The notes under the pieces are model-generated. The model searched no databases. It worked only from the letters and a program-made list of their open reading frames with translations, and was not told the origin of the DNA. Below, piece by piece: positions 19,605 through 28,288 of a stretch of 64,000 nt of DNA (positions are counted from its first letter, which is position 1; each line of letters begins with the position of its first letter). Both the position numbers and the translations under genes were made by a program. This DNA is from Streptomyces sp. f51 (GTDB lineage: Bacteria; Actinomycetota; Actinomycetes; Streptomycetales; Streptomycetaceae), in contig NZ_CP149798.1 in assembly GCF_037940415.1 (NCBI RefSeq), forward strand, positions 5,427,001 through 5,491,000, given 5' to 3'.

Positions 19605-19957
19605 CCAGGCGCCCGAAACCACACCCAAGCCACCACACCCAAGCCACCACCCCCAAGCCACCACCCCCAAGCCACCGCGCCCAAGCCACCGCGCCCAAGC
19701 CACCGCGCCCAAGCCACCGCGCCCAAGCCACCGCGCCCAAGCCACCGCGCCCAAGCCACCGCGCGCCCGCAGCCGGAATGCGACGCGAGGGGCCGTGCCG
19801 GTACATCGATGCCCGTCGCCACCGACGCCCACGCCTCACCCAACGGCGACGGGCTGATGCACCGGCACGGCCCCGACCCACCCACCGGTCTTCGGCGACG
19901 GGCCTGATGCATGGCAGGGCACGGCACGGCACGGCAGCGCCCCGCCCCGCCCCGCTC
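19605..19957. repeat. Intergenic region with ten tandem 14-bp repeats
   Basis: Directly after the ftsH stop, the 14-bp unit CCCAAGCCACCGCGC minus its last base (CCCAAGCCACCGCG, early copies ending ACAC/CCCC) repeats ten times from 19624 to about 19765 with no spacers. Early copies differ only in the last bases; later copies are identical. The rest of the gap (19770-19957) is GC-rich and carries a duplicated CGGCGACGGG-C-TGATGCA motif (near 19842 and 19899). Neither part shows a supported gene. Confidence 0.85.
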
Positions 19958-20815
19958 TCAGGGCGTACGGGCGATCAGATACCGGAACACGTTCGGCATC
20001 CAGACGGTCCCGTCCCGCCGCAGATGAGGATGCAGCGCCTCGGCCACCTCCTTGTCGACCTGGGCCTGGTCGGTGGCGTCCACCGCGGCGTCGAAGAGCC
20101 CCGTGGAGAGCAGCCCGCGTACGGCGCTGTCCACATCGGCGTAGCCGAACGGGGAGGCCACCCGCCCGGAGCCGTCCGGCCGCAGCCCGGCCCGCTGGGC
20201 GACCTCCTCCAGGTCGTCCCGGCGGGCGGCACGCCAACTCGCCGCACCGCGCAGCGGATCGGCCAGCTTGGTGGCCACCCGCAGCACGGCCGAGGTGGCG
20301 CACCGCTCCGGCGGCCCCCACCCGACGAGCACCACGGGCGCCCCCCGGCCGGCGAGCGGCGCCGCCTCCCCGAGCAGCGAGCCGAGTCCCTCGGAGTCCC
20401 CGGCCACGCAGCCGATCGGCTCGAACGCGGTCACCAGGGTGTAGGCAGGGGATCCCTCGGCCGCCGAGTCCCGCGGGGATCCGGCCACGATCCGGGCTCC
20501 GGCACGCGGTTCGGTGTCCCCGTCCCGGGGCAGCAGCCGTTCCCGCGCGAGGGCCAGCCGTTCGGGCGACGAGGAGTCGACACCCGTGACCGCGGCGCCG
20601 CGGGAGGCCGCCATCAGCAGGGCGAGCCCCGACCCGCAGCCGAGCCCGAGCAGCCGCGTCCCGCCGCCCACTTCGAGCCGGTCGTAGACGGCCTCGTAGA
20701 GCGGCACCAGCATCCGCTCCTGGATCTCGGCCCAGTCACGCGCGCGTGCACCCCGTTCCGCGTGGGGCGACGGGCCCGCATGAGGAGGGCGCTGCCGCAC
20801 GAGCGTAGGTGTCAT
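19958..20815 (-). CDS. Class I SAM-dependent methyltransferase
   Basis: This 285-residue protein has the Rossmann-type SAM-binding motif I (LLGLGCGSGLALLMAASRGA) followed by an acidic motif II (VTGVDSSSPER). A central TLVTAFEPIGCVAGD strand is compatible with motif IV. The substrate cannot be predicted. The ATG at 20815 gives MTPTLVRQRPPHAG and places motif I about 55 residues in, which is normal. It is divergent from proS across a 200-bp gap that probably holds both promoters. Confidence 0.8.
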   Translation of the reverse strand: MTPTLVRQRPPHAGPSPHAERGARARDWAEIQERMLVPLYEAVYDRLEVGGGTRLLGLGCGSGLALLMAASRGAAVTGVDSSSPERLALARERLLPRDGDTEPRAGARIVAGSPRDSAAEGSPAYTLVTAFEPIGCVAGDSEGLGSLLGEAAPLAGRGAPVVLVGWGPPERCATSAVLRVATKLADPLRGAASWRAARRDDLEEVAQRAGLRPDGSGRVASPFGYADVDSAVRGLLSTGLFDAAVDATDQAQVDKEVAEALHPHLRRDGTVWMPNVFRYLIARTP

Positions 20816-21015
20816 CGAAAGTGCCCCAATCCGCCGAGAGTTGCCGCCGGGCCTCCTTTCCTCCGCCCCCGCGCGTAAGGCCCGCACTCCCCCCGTATGT
20901 CAGGTAACTCCGCCCTCGACGTGCCGTCCAGGGGTTGCGGGGACCCGTTTGTGCCCCGGCCGCGAAAGGCGCAAGAATTCACATACCGGCAACGTGTGCC
21001 CGTAGCATCACCCGC

Positions 21016-22431
21016 ATGGCAAAGGCACCCGTTCTCACGCCCCAGGCGGACGATTTCCCGCGCTGGTACCAGGACTTGATCAACAAGGCCGAGCTCGCCG
21101 ACAACGGACCGGTGCGCGGCACCATGGTCATCCGGCCCTACGGGTACGGGCTGTGGGAGCGGATGCAGCAGGAGATGGACGCCCGGATCAAGCGGGCGGG
21201 TGCCCAGAACGCGTACTTCCCGCTGTTCATCCCGCAGTCGTACCTGACCCGGGAGGCGGAGCACGTCGAGGGCTTCGCCCCCGAGCTCGCGGTGGTCACG
21301 CACGGCGGCGGCAAGGAGCTGGAGGAGCCGGTCGTCGTCCGCCCCACCTCCGAGACGATCGTCAACGAGTACTTCTCCAAGTGGGTGCAGAGCTACCGCG
21401 ATCTGCCGCTGCTCATCAACCAGTGGGCGAACGTGGTCCGTTGGGAGATGCGCCCGCGGGTGTTCCTGAGAACGACCGAATTCCTCTGGCAGGAGGGCCA
21501 CACCGCGCACGCCACGTACGAGGACGCGCGGGACTACGCGGCGCACATCCACAAGGAGGTCTACGCCGACTTCATGGTGAACGTCCTCGGCATCGACGTC
21601 GTCCTCGGCCGGAAGACGGCGGGCGAGCGGTTCGCGGGCGCCGTCAACACCCTCACGCTCGAAGGCATGATGGGCGACGGCAAGGCGCTCCAGCTGGGCA
21701 CGAGTCACGAGCTGGGGCAGAACTTCGCGAAGGCGTTCAACACCCGGTATCTGTCCAGGGACGGGAAGCAGGAGCTCGTCTGGCAGACCTCCTGGGGCTG
21801 CTCGACCCGCATGGTGGGTGGCCTGATCATGTCGCACGGCGATGACAGCGGGTTGCGGGTGCCGCCCCGGCTCGCCCCCGTACAGGTGGTCGTCCTCGCG
21901 ATCAAGGGCGACGATGCGGTTCTGGCCAAGGTCCGCGAGATCGGCGACCGGCTGGCCGCGGCGGGTGTGCGGGTCCAGGTCGACGACCGCACGGACACCC
22001 CCTTCGGACGCCGCGCCGTCGACTGGGAGCTCAAGGGCGTGCCCGTACGCGTCGAGGTCGGCCCCCGTGACCTGGAGAACGGCACGGCGATGCTGGCCCG
22101 CCGCATCCCCGGCGGCAAGGAGCCGGTGGCGGTCGACGCGCTGGCGGCCCTGCTCCCCGCGATGCTGGAGGAGGACCAGGCGCTGCTCCTGAGGCAGTCC
22201 CGGGAGCGCCGGGAATCCCGTACGTCGGACGTGTCGACGATCGACGCGGCCGTGGAGGCCGCGCTGGCCGGCGGCTGGGCCCGCATCCCCTGGGCCGACC
22301 TCGGCGAAGAGGGCGAGGCCAGGCTCGCCGAGCACGCGGTGACCGTACGGTGTCTGGTCGCCGAGGACGGGTCGGTGCCCGACGCCGACGACGCACCCGG
22401 TAACGTCGCCGTCGTCGCCCGCGCCTACTGA
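21016..22431 (+). CDS. proS: Prolyl-tRNA synthetase, short archaeal/eukaryotic-like type
   Basis: This 471-residue class II synthetase charges tRNA-Pro in the cytoplasm. Motif 1 (MVIRPYGYGLWERMQQEMD), motif 2 (LPLLINQWANVVRWEMRPRVFLRTTEFLWQEGHTAHAT) and motif 3 (GCSTRMVGGLIMSHGDD) are clear, followed by an anticodon-binding domain and a C-terminal domain. It lacks the editing insertion of the long bacterial type (about 570 residues), so it belongs to the shorter ProS group. Streptomyces normally has the bacterial type elsewhere, so this may be a second enzyme. A terminator hairpin follows at 22485. Confidence 0.92.
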   Translation: MAKAPVLTPQADDFPRWYQDLINKAELADNGPVRGTMVIRPYGYGLWERMQQEMDARIKRAGAQNAYFPLFIPQSYLTREAEHVEGFAPELAVVTHGGGKELEEPVVVRPTSETIVNEYFSKWVQSYRDLPLLINQWANVVRWEMRPRVFLRTTEFLWQEGHTAHATYEDARDYAAHIHKEVYADFMVNVLGIDVVLGRKTAGERFAGAVNTLTLEGMMGDGKALQLGTSHELGQNFAKAFNTRYLSRDGKQELVWQTSWGCSTRMVGGLIMSHGDDSGLRVPPRLAPVQVVVLAIKGDDAVLAKVREIGDRLAAAGVRVQVDDRTDTPFGRRAVDWELKGVPVRVEVGPRDLENGTAMLARRIPGGKEPVAVDALAALLPAMLEEDQALLLRQSRERRESRTSDVSTIDAAVEAALAGGWARIPWADLGEEGEARLAEHAVTVRCLVAEDGSVPDADDAPGNVAVVARAY

Positions 22432-22484
22432 GCGGGATCACAGGGCGGCCGAAACACCTCTTGCGCATCTGCCGACCACAGGTG

Positions 22485-22517
22485 CCCCGGCGTGCGGAGA
22501 ACGTCTACGCGCCGGGG
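22485..22517 (+). terminator. Hairpin after proS
   Basis: Arms CCCCGGCG and CGCCGGGG are complementary with a 17-nt loop, 54 bp after the proS stop. The rest of the 250-bp gap (22518-22682) is noticeably less GC-rich near 22620-22680 and is likely the promoter region for the next gene. Confidence 0.5.
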
Positions 22518-22682
22518 CGTACGTGTGCCTACGTACTGCCTTGGGATGAGCTGTGACGCTTCTCCGCAGATCAGCGCACCCGCCCTCGTCGGGACGCATC
22601 AGTGGCAACTGACGGGTACGTGCAAATTATTTGGGATGCCCCGTAATAGGAACACGGAGGCACTCCCGCTCGTTCTCATTAC

Positions 22683-23279
22683 GTGAGCACGACACCACCT
22701 GTTCTCGCCGCAGAGCTGGCAGGCGCGTGGGCCGATATTCAGCGGCACCACCCCGAACTGCCCGATCTTGCCGCGCCAGAGTCCCTGATCGGAGAATCGT
22801 CGTCCGCCTGCGGACACGAGCTCTCCTTCGAACGACTGCTTCACGAAGCAGTCCACGGCATCGCCGCCGCGCGAGGAGTCCGCGACACCTCGCGCGCCGG
22901 CCGCTATCACAACCGCAGATTCCTCGCGATCGCCGAGGAGCTGGGCCTCGACCACCCCGAGGAGCCGCATCCCAGCAGTGGCTTCTCGCTGGTCACGCTC
23001 AACCCCGAGGCGAAACGCCGCTACCGCCCGACCATCGAGCGGCTCCAGCGGGCGCTGAAGGCCCACACGGCCGCCACGTCCGCCGACACCGCCCGTTCCT
23101 TCCGCGGCCCGGCGGCCCGCCACGGCTCCTCCGGGGGAGGTGTCCGCGTCAAAGCGGTCTGCGACTGCGGGCGCAACGTGCGCGTCGTCCCCTCCGTCCT
23201 CGCGCAGGCACCGATCGTGTGCGGAGGCTGCGGCAAGCCCTTCCGCATCCCGGAGGTGGTCGGGGCGGCCGCCGGCTGA
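22683..23279 (+). CDS. HExxH-containing conserved actinobacterial protein (possible SprT-like metalloprotein)
   Basis: This 198-residue protein has an HEAVH zinc-protease-like motif at about residues 54-58 within a helical context (FERLLHEAVHGIAAARG). A C-terminal zinc-ribbon-like pair follows: VKAVCDCGRNVRV and IVCGGCGKPFR. This layout resembles SprT-like metalloproteases with a zinc ribbon, but I cannot confirm it. GTG at 22683 is the first start in the frame. It stands alone between proS and rpsP. A hairpin about 60 bp downstream probably ends the transcript. Confidence 0.65.
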   Translation: MSTTPPVLAAELAGAWADIQRHHPELPDLAAPESLIGESSSACGHELSFERLLHEAVHGIAAARGVRDTSRAGRYHNRRFLAIAEELGLDHPEEPHPSSGFSLVTLNPEAKRRYRPTIERLQRALKAHTAATSADTARSFRGPAARHGSSGGGVRVKAVCDCGRNVRVVPSVLAQAPIVCGGCGKPFRIPEVVGAAAG

Positions 23280-23338
23280 GGTGCGTGCTCCACCGGCGTC
23301 TCGTGGGTGCCGGACGAGTTCGCACGGCCCGTGAGCAG

Positions 23339-23389
23339 TCGTGCCTCCCTCATCGCCCTCGGGCGGGTGGGGGAATTCAGGAGGCACGA
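23339..23389 (+). terminator. Possible terminator upstream of rpsP
   Basis: Arms TCGTGCCTCC (23339-23348) and GGAGGCACGA (23380-23389) are perfectly complementary with a 31-nt loop. The remaining 23390-23635 is the rpsP leader and promoter region; no gene is supported in it. Confidence 0.45.
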
Positions 23390-23635
23390 GTGCGCGCGGA
23401 CGGCACCTCTCCGACGCCCCGGCGGCCGGACCACACCGGCGCGTGGCCGGCGTGAGCCCGCGCACCCTCGGTCCGGGCGGACCGCAGGATGTGGCAGAAT
23501 GGTCAGCTGTACTCGACAGCCGCATAGGACCCCTCTCTCCTCCGGCTGACGCGTCCATCGGGCACTCGGGTACCGCAACCCCACGCGGCCATCTCTGCGT
23601 GCCCAACACCGTCAAGACCAGGAGACACCACTTCC

Positions 23636-24055
23636 GTGGCAGTCAAGATCAAGCTGAAGCGTCTGGGCAAGATCCGTTCGCCTCACTACCGCATCGTCGT
23701 CGCCGACTCCCGTACCCGCCGTGACGGCCGGGCCATCGAGGAGATCGGTCTGTACCACCCGGTGCAGAACCCTTCGCGCATCGAGGTCGACTCGGACCGT
23801 GCGCAGTACTGGCTGGGTGTCGGCGCGCAGCCGACCGAGCCCGTGCTCGCCATCCTGAAGCTGACCGGTGACTGGCAGAAGTTCAAGGGCCTGCCGGCCC
23901 CGGCTCCGCTGCTCGTCGCCGAGCCGAAGGCCGCGCGCCCGCTGTTCGACGCCCTCGGTGGCGAGGACACGGGCAAGGGTGAGGCCATCACCCAGAAGAA
24001 GAAGGCTGAGAAGAAGGACGAGGCTGCGGCCGAGTCCGAGTCGACCGAGGCCTGA
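23636..24055 (+). CDS. rpsP: 30S ribosomal protein S16
   Basis: This 139-residue ribosomal protein of the small subunit begins VAVKIKLKRLGKIRSPHYRI and contains the usual VADSRTRRDGRAIEEIG and NPSRIEVDSDRAQYWLGVGAQPT segments. A Lys/Glu-rich C-terminal tail (KKKAEKKDEAAAESE) extends beyond the bacterial core, as in other actinobacteria. It starts with GTG and is followed two bases after its stop by khpA, forming a small operon. Confidence 0.97.
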   Translation: MAVKIKLKRLGKIRSPHYRIVVADSRTRRDGRAIEEIGLYHPVQNPSRIEVDSDRAQYWLGVGAQPTEPVLAILKLTGDWQKFKGLPAPAPLLVAEPKAARPLFDALGGEDTGKGEAITQKKKAEKKDEAAAESESTEA

Positions 24056-24057
24056 GC

Positions 24058-24297
24058 ATGCTCGAGGAGGCTCTCGAGCACCTCGTGAAGGGCATCGTCG
24101 ACAACCCCGACGACGTGCAGGTCGCCTCGCGCGACCTGCGCCGCGGGCGCGTTCTCGAGGTCCGGGTCCACCCGGACGACCTCGGCAAGGTGATCGGCCG
24201 CAACGGCCGCACCGCGCGTGCTCTGCGTACCGTCGTGGGCGCCATCGGCGGCCGCGGTGTCCGCGTCGACCTCGTCGACGTGGACCACGTCCGCTGA
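24058..24297 (+). CDS. khpA: KH-domain RNA-binding protein KhpA
   Basis: This 79-residue single KH-domain protein has the GxxG-type loop in VIGRNGRTARALRTVV. KhpA (formerly YlqC) binds RNA and sits between rpsP and rimM in many Gram-positives. Start ATG at 24058 follows the rpsP stop after two bases. A stable hairpin follows at 24318-24353. Confidence 0.92.
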   Translation: MLEEALEHLVKGIVDNPDDVQVASRDLRRGRVLEVRVHPDDLGKVIGRNGRTARALRTVVGAIGGRGVRVDLVDVDHVR

Positions 24298-24317
24298 CGT
24301 AACAGGCAGCACCGGCT

Positions 24318-24353
24318 CGGGCCGGGGAGGGCTTACGAGCCGTCCCCGGCCCG
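24318..24353 (+). terminator. Hairpin between khpA and rimM
   Basis: Arms CGGGCCGGGGA and TCCCCGGCCCG are complementary with a 14-nt loop, 20 bp after the khpA stop. It separates rpsP-khpA from rimM-trmD, so the latter pair probably has its own promoter in 24354-24454. Confidence 0.65.
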
Positions 24354-24454
24354 TAGTCGTCTGTACGGCCGGAGTCGTCCGCCCCGCGGACGTCCGGCCC
24401 CTCGTATCCGCATCCGAAGCATTGCCGTCGGTACACGACAGGAGATCAAGCACA

Positions 24455-25090
24455 GTGCAGCTGGTAGTCGCTCGCGTCGGCCGCGCCCACGGCATCAAGG
24501 GCGAGGTCACCGTGGAGGTCCGCACCGACGAGCCGGAGCTGCGGCTCGGCCCCGGTGCCGTCCTGCTCACCGATCCGGCCTCCACCGGACCGCTGACCAT
24601 CGAGACGGGCCGTGTCCACAGCGGCCGTCTCCTGCTGCGCTTCGCGGGCGTGCGGGACCGCAACGCCGCCGAGGCGCTGCGCAACACCCTGCTGATCGCC
24701 GAGGTCGACCCGGACGAGACGCCCGAGGACCCGGACGAGTACTACGACCACCAGCTGATGGACCTGGACGTGGTCACCGTCGACGGCGCCGAGGTCGGAC
24801 GCATCACCGAGATCTCGCACCTGCCCTCGCAGGACCTGTTCGTGGTGGAGCGCCCGGACGGGACCGAGGTGCTGATTCCGTTCGTGGAGGAGATCGTCGT
24901 CGAGATCGACCTGGAGGAGCAGCGGGCCGTCATCGACCCGCCGCCCGGCCTGATCGACGACCGGGCCGAGGTCGCCTCCGCCAGGGACGCGGAGGCCGCG
25001 TCGGGCGGGGCCGAGACCGGGTCCGCCGGCGACGGACCGGACGGTTCCGCGTCCGGTTCCGGCGAGGACGCCACGGGGGCCGACGCCTGA
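24455..25090 (+). CDS. rimM: 16S rRNA processing protein RimM
   Basis: This 211-residue protein assists maturation of the 30S head and binds S19. The N-terminal RimM domain (VVARVGRAHGIKGEVTVEVRTDEPE) and the PRC-barrel (YYDHQLMDLDVVTVDGAEVGRI, LIPFVEEIVVEIDLEEQRAVIDPPPGL) are clear, followed by an Ala/Gly/Ser/Asp-rich tail. GTG at 24455 is preceded by AGGAG. The stop overlaps the trmD start (TGATG). Confidence 0.94.
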   Translation: MQLVVARVGRAHGIKGEVTVEVRTDEPELRLGPGAVLLTDPASTGPLTIETGRVHSGRLLLRFAGVRDRNAAEALRNTLLIAEVDPDETPEDPDEYYDHQLMDLDVVTVDGAEVGRITEISHLPSQDLFVVERPDGTEVLIPFVEEIVVEIDLEEQRAVIDPPPGLIDDRAEVASARDAEAASGGAETGSAGDGPDGSASGSGEDATGADA

Positions 25091-25911
25091 TGCGGCTCGA
25101 CGTGGTCACGATCTTCCCCGAGTACCTGGAACCCCTGAACGTCTCGCTGGTCGGCAAGGCCCGCGCGCGCGGACAGCTGAACGTGCACGTGCACGACCTC
25201 AGGGACTGGACGTACGACCGTCACAACACGGTCGACGACACGCCCTACGGCGGCGGTCCCGGCATGGTCATGAAGACCGAGCCCTGGGGCGATGCCCTGG
25301 ACTCCGCGCTGGCCGACGGATACGAGACGGGCGCCCACGGCCCCGCCCTCGTGGTCCCCACCCCGAGCGGACGCCCCTTCACCCAGCAGCTCGCCGTCGA
25401 GCTCTCCGAGCGCCCCTGGCTGGTCTTCACGCCCGCGCGCTACGAGGGCATCGACCGCCGTGTCATCGTCGAGTACGCGACGAGGATGCCCGTCTACGAG
25501 GTGTCCATCGGCGACTACGTCCTCGCCGGCGGCGAGGCGGCCGTCCTCGTCGTCACCGAGGCCGTGGCCAGGCTGCTGCCCGGCGTCCTCGGCAACGCCG
25601 AGTCCCACCGGGACGACTCCTTCGCCCCCGGCGCGATGGCCAACCTCCTGGAGGGCCCGGTGTACACCAAGCCCCCGCAGTGGCGCGGCCGTGAGATCCC
25701 CGACGTGCTGGTCAGCGGGCACCACGGGAAGATCGCCCGCTGGCGCCGCGACGAGGCCCTGCGCCGCACCGCGGCGAACCGGCCTGACCTCATCGAACGC
25801 TGCGCGGCCTCCTCCTTCGACAAGAAGGACCGCGAGATGCTCTCGATCCTGGGCTGGAGCCCGGCCCCCGACGGCCGATTTTGGCGCAGGCCCGAGCCCG
25901 TGGAAGAATAG
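25090..25911 (+). CDS. trmD: tRNA (guanine37-N1)-methyltransferase TrmD
   Basis: This 273-residue SPOUT-class enzyme methylates G37 of tRNAs, preventing frameshifting. Hallmarks are MRLDVVTIFPEYLEP at the start, DDTPYGGGPGMVMK, RYEGIDRRV and the knot segment EVSIGDYVLAGGEAAVLVV. The C-terminal DVLVSGHHGKIARWRRDEAL is typical. The start overlaps the rimM stop by one base. A 131-bp gap to rplS follows. Confidence 0.96.
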   Translation: MRLDVVTIFPEYLEPLNVSLVGKARARGQLNVHVHDLRDWTYDRHNTVDDTPYGGGPGMVMKTEPWGDALDSALADGYETGAHGPALVVPTPSGRPFTQQLAVELSERPWLVFTPARYEGIDRRVIVEYATRMPVYEVSIGDYVLAGGEAAVLVVTEAVARLLPGVLGNAESHRDDSFAPGAMANLLEGPVYTKPPQWRGREIPDVLVSGHHGKIARWRRDEALRRTAANRPDLIERCAASSFDKKDREMLSILGWSPAPDGRFWRRPEPVEE

Positions 25912-26042
25912 GCCGCTGCTCTACGTCGTCCGGCGTGCGCCCCTGCCACAGGGGGACATGACGTCCGTCCCGACGGGACAGCATCATCTTCGAACCTCTC
26001 TCCCGCTGATGACCTGTGGCATCGGCGAAGAAAGCAGACAAA

Positions 26043-26393
26043 ATGTCTCACCTGCTCGACACCGTCGACGGCGCCTCGCTGCGCACCGACGTCCCGGCCT
26101 TCCGCCCGGGTGACACCGTCAACGTCCACGTCCGCGTCATCGAGGGCAACCGCTCCCGTGTGCAGCAGTTCAAGGGCGTCGTCATCCGCCGCCAGGGCTC
26201 CGGTGTCCGTGAGACCTTCACGGTCCGCAAGGTCTCGTTCTCCGTCGGCGTCGAGCGCACCTTCCCGGTGCACACCCCGATCGTCGAGAAGATCGAGCTC
26301 GTCACCCGCGGTGACGTCCGTCGCGCCAAGCTGTACTACCTCCGTGAGCTGCGCGGCAAGGCCGCGAAGATCAAGGAGAAGCGCGACAACTGA
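26043..26393 (+). CDS. rplS: 50S ribosomal protein L19
   Basis: This 116-residue large-subunit protein has the typical DVPAFRPGDTVNVHVRVIEG, RSRVQQFKGVVIRRQG and KLYYLRELRGKAAKIKEKR segments. The ATG at 26043 begins MSHLLDTVDGASLR; an upstream in-frame start (26016) would add nine residues not typical of the family. It precedes the signal peptidase cluster, as in other Streptomyces. Confidence 0.96.
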   Translation: MSHLLDTVDGASLRTDVPAFRPGDTVNVHVRVIEGNRSRVQQFKGVVIRRQGSGVRETFTVRKVSFSVGVERTFPVHTPIVEKIELVTRGDVRRAKLYYLRELRGKAAKIKEKRDN

Positions 26394-26472
26394 GCTTCGC
26401 CGCAGCGGTGACCCGTCGGTCGCCGAGCCGGTAAGAAGGTGTCTCAGACGGGCCGGATAACATCTCGCCCCG

Positions 26473-27189
26473 ATGGACACCGAAGCACAGCCCGTGGAGC
26501 GCGACCGCTCCTCCCGCCCTTCCGCTTCCGAGGAGATCTCGGACACAGCGGGGCCGGAGGAGCGGTCGCGTTCTGCGTTCGCCGACAAGATCGCCGCGTG
26601 GCTCCCCGGGGGCCGGATCACCCTGACCGTGCTGATCTGTCTGGGATTTCTGCTGCTGGTCAGCCGCTTCGTGATGCAGCCCTTCGAAATTCCCAGCGGC
26701 TCCATGGAGTCCGGATTGAGGATCGGGGACCGCGTTCTCGTAAACAAGTTGGCGTACCGTTTCGGTTCCGAGCCGCAGCGGGGCGATGTCGTCGTCTTCG
26801 ACGGCACCGGTTATTTCGGGAACGCGGACTACGTCAAACGCGTCGTCGGAGTAGGGGGAGACCACGTGGTCTGCTGCGACAAGGAGGGGAGACTCGAAGT
26901 GAACGGCCGATCGGTCGACGAGTCGACATTTCTCTACCGGGGCGACAGCCCCTCCGAGGTGCCCTTCGACATCGTCGTGCCCGAGCGGTCCCTGTTCCTC
27001 CTGGGGGATCACCGCAGCCGCTCCAGCGACTCCCGTGACCATCTGGGCTCGCCCGGCGGCGGCATGGTCCCCGTCGGCGATGTCATCGGCAGGGCCGACT
27101 GGATCGCCTGGCCCGCGGGCCACTGGACCCGCCTGACGCGTCCCGCCGCCTACGCGCGCGTGCCGGCCGCCGGGGGTGCCCGTGGGTAA
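26473..27189 (+). CDS. sipW: Type I signal peptidase SipW
   Basis: This is the first of four consecutive signal peptidases that release Sec/Tat-exported proteins at the outer face of the membrane. The 238-residue protein has one N-terminal membrane helix (ITLVLICLGFLLLVS-like, about residues 50-68), the catalytic Ser in IPSGSMESGLRIGDRVLVNK, the catalytic Lys in VKRVVGVGGD and box E in LGDHRSRSSDSRDH. It lacks an obvious C-terminal membrane helix, as in S. lividans SipW. The stop overlaps the start of sipX. Confidence 0.9.
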   Translation: MDTEAQPVERDRSSRPSASEEISDTAGPEERSRSAFADKIAAWLPGGRITLTVLICLGFLLLVSRFVMQPFEIPSGSMESGLRIGDRVLVNKLAYRFGSEPQRGDVVVFDGTGYFGNADYVKRVVGVGGDHVVCCDKEGRLEVNGRSVDESTFLYRGDSPSEVPFDIVVPERSLFLLGDHRSRSSDSRDHLGSPGGGMVPVGDVIGRADWIAWPAGHWTRLTRPAAYARVPAAGGARG

Positions 27190-28288
27190 CCGTGGACGGG
27201 CGCGCGGGGTCTCCGCCGCCGCCTCCGACAACCTGCTGCCCACCGGGATGCGGCGTGCCGCCGGCGGCGCCGCCCGGCCCAGCCGGGTCGAGCGCCGCAA
27301 GCTCGCGCGCAAGATCAAGCGCCGCAGGCGCCGCTCGGCGGTCAAGGAGATCCCTCTCCTCGTCGGCGTGGCCGTACTGATCGCCCTGGTCCTCAAGACG
27401 TTCCTCGTGCAGGCCTTCGTGATCCCGTCGGGCTCGATGGAGAACACGATCCAGATCGGCGACCGCGTCCTGGTCGACAAGTTCACCCCCTGGTTCGGCT
27501 CCCAGCCCAAGCGCGGTGACGTCGTCGTCTTCAAGGACCCCGGTGGCTGGCTCACCGCCGAGGACACCCACAAGAAGAACGACCCCGTGGTCGTCAAGCA
27601 GTTCAAGGAGGGTCTGACCTTCATCGGACTGCTCCCGTCCGACAACGAGAAGGACCTGATCAAGCGGGTCGTCGGGCTCGGCGGGGACACGGTCAAGTGC
27701 TGCGACGCACAGGGCCGGGTGACGGTGAACGGCACTCCCCTGACCGAGCCGTACATCTACGCCGGGGACAAACCGTCGGAGTTCGCCTTCGAGGTGAAGG
27801 TGCCCGCGGGCCGCCTGTTCGTGCTCGGCGACCACCGGGGCAACTCCGCGGACTCCCGGTACCACCGGAGCGACAAGTTCAGCGGTACCGTCTCCGAGAA
27901 GTCGGTGGTGGGCCGTGCGATGGTCATCGGCTGGCCCATCGGCCACTGGACCCGTCTCCAGGAGCCGAACACGTTCTCGACGGTGGCCGACGCGCCTGGA
28001 GGGTCGGCTTCCGCTCCAGCTCCGTCGCATAGGGTGGCCTCTGCGGATCCAGACGGATTGATCCCGCTCCCGAGCCCTGCGGAACTCCCGCTCGTTATGG
28101 GAGTGGTGGGCCTGCGCCGAATACGGCGCGGGCGGCGGCACGGAGTGAGGAGTGGATGTGGGGGATGTGGCGGTCGGCGCGCGTTCTGGGCACGAAGGTC
28201 CCGAAGGGCAGCCCGAGCGGCCCGAGGATGCGACTGTCCCGGCCGTAGAACCCGATGCGGGCTCCGGGAGCGGCTCCGAGGACGGTGA
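27176..28288 (+). CDS. sipX: Type I signal peptidase SipX
   Basis: This 370-residue signal peptidase has an Arg/Lys-rich N-terminus, a membrane helix (IPLLVGVAVLIALVLKTFLV), the catalytic Ser in IPSGSMENTIQIGDRVLVDK, the Lys in LIKRVVGLGGDTV and box E in LGDHRGNSADSRYH. The C-terminal 100 residues are unusual: after LPLVMGVVGLRRI the frame continues as an Arg/Gly-rich stretch that overlaps the start of sipY by about 130 bp. The overlap could be real or could reflect read-through of a former end. The start GTG (27176 or 27182) overlaps sipW. Confidence 0.88.
   Translation: MPVGNRGRARGVSAAASDNLLPTGMRRAAGGAARPSRVERRKLARKIKRRRRRSAVKEIPLLVGVAVLIALVLKTFLVQAFVIPSGSMENTIQIGDRVLVDKFTPWFGSQPKRGDVVVFKDPGGWLTAEDTHKKNDPVVVKQFKEGLTFIGLLPSDNEKDLIKRVVGLGGDTVKCCDAQGRVTVNGTPLTEPYIYAGDKPSEFAFEVKVPAGRLFVLGDHRGNSADSRYHRSDKFSGTVSEKSVVGRAMVIGWPIGHWTRLQEPNTFSTVADAPGGSASAPAPSHRVASADPDGLIPLPSPAELPLVMGVVGLRRIRRGRRHGVRSGCGGCGGRRAFWARRSRRAARAARGCDCPGRRTRCGLRERLRGR

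Noticed and set aside
19605..19957. Short Pro/His/Ala-rich reading frames over the 14-bp repeats
   Set aside because: All three forward frames are open because of the repeat itself, and none has a start with a ribosome site or a conserved end.
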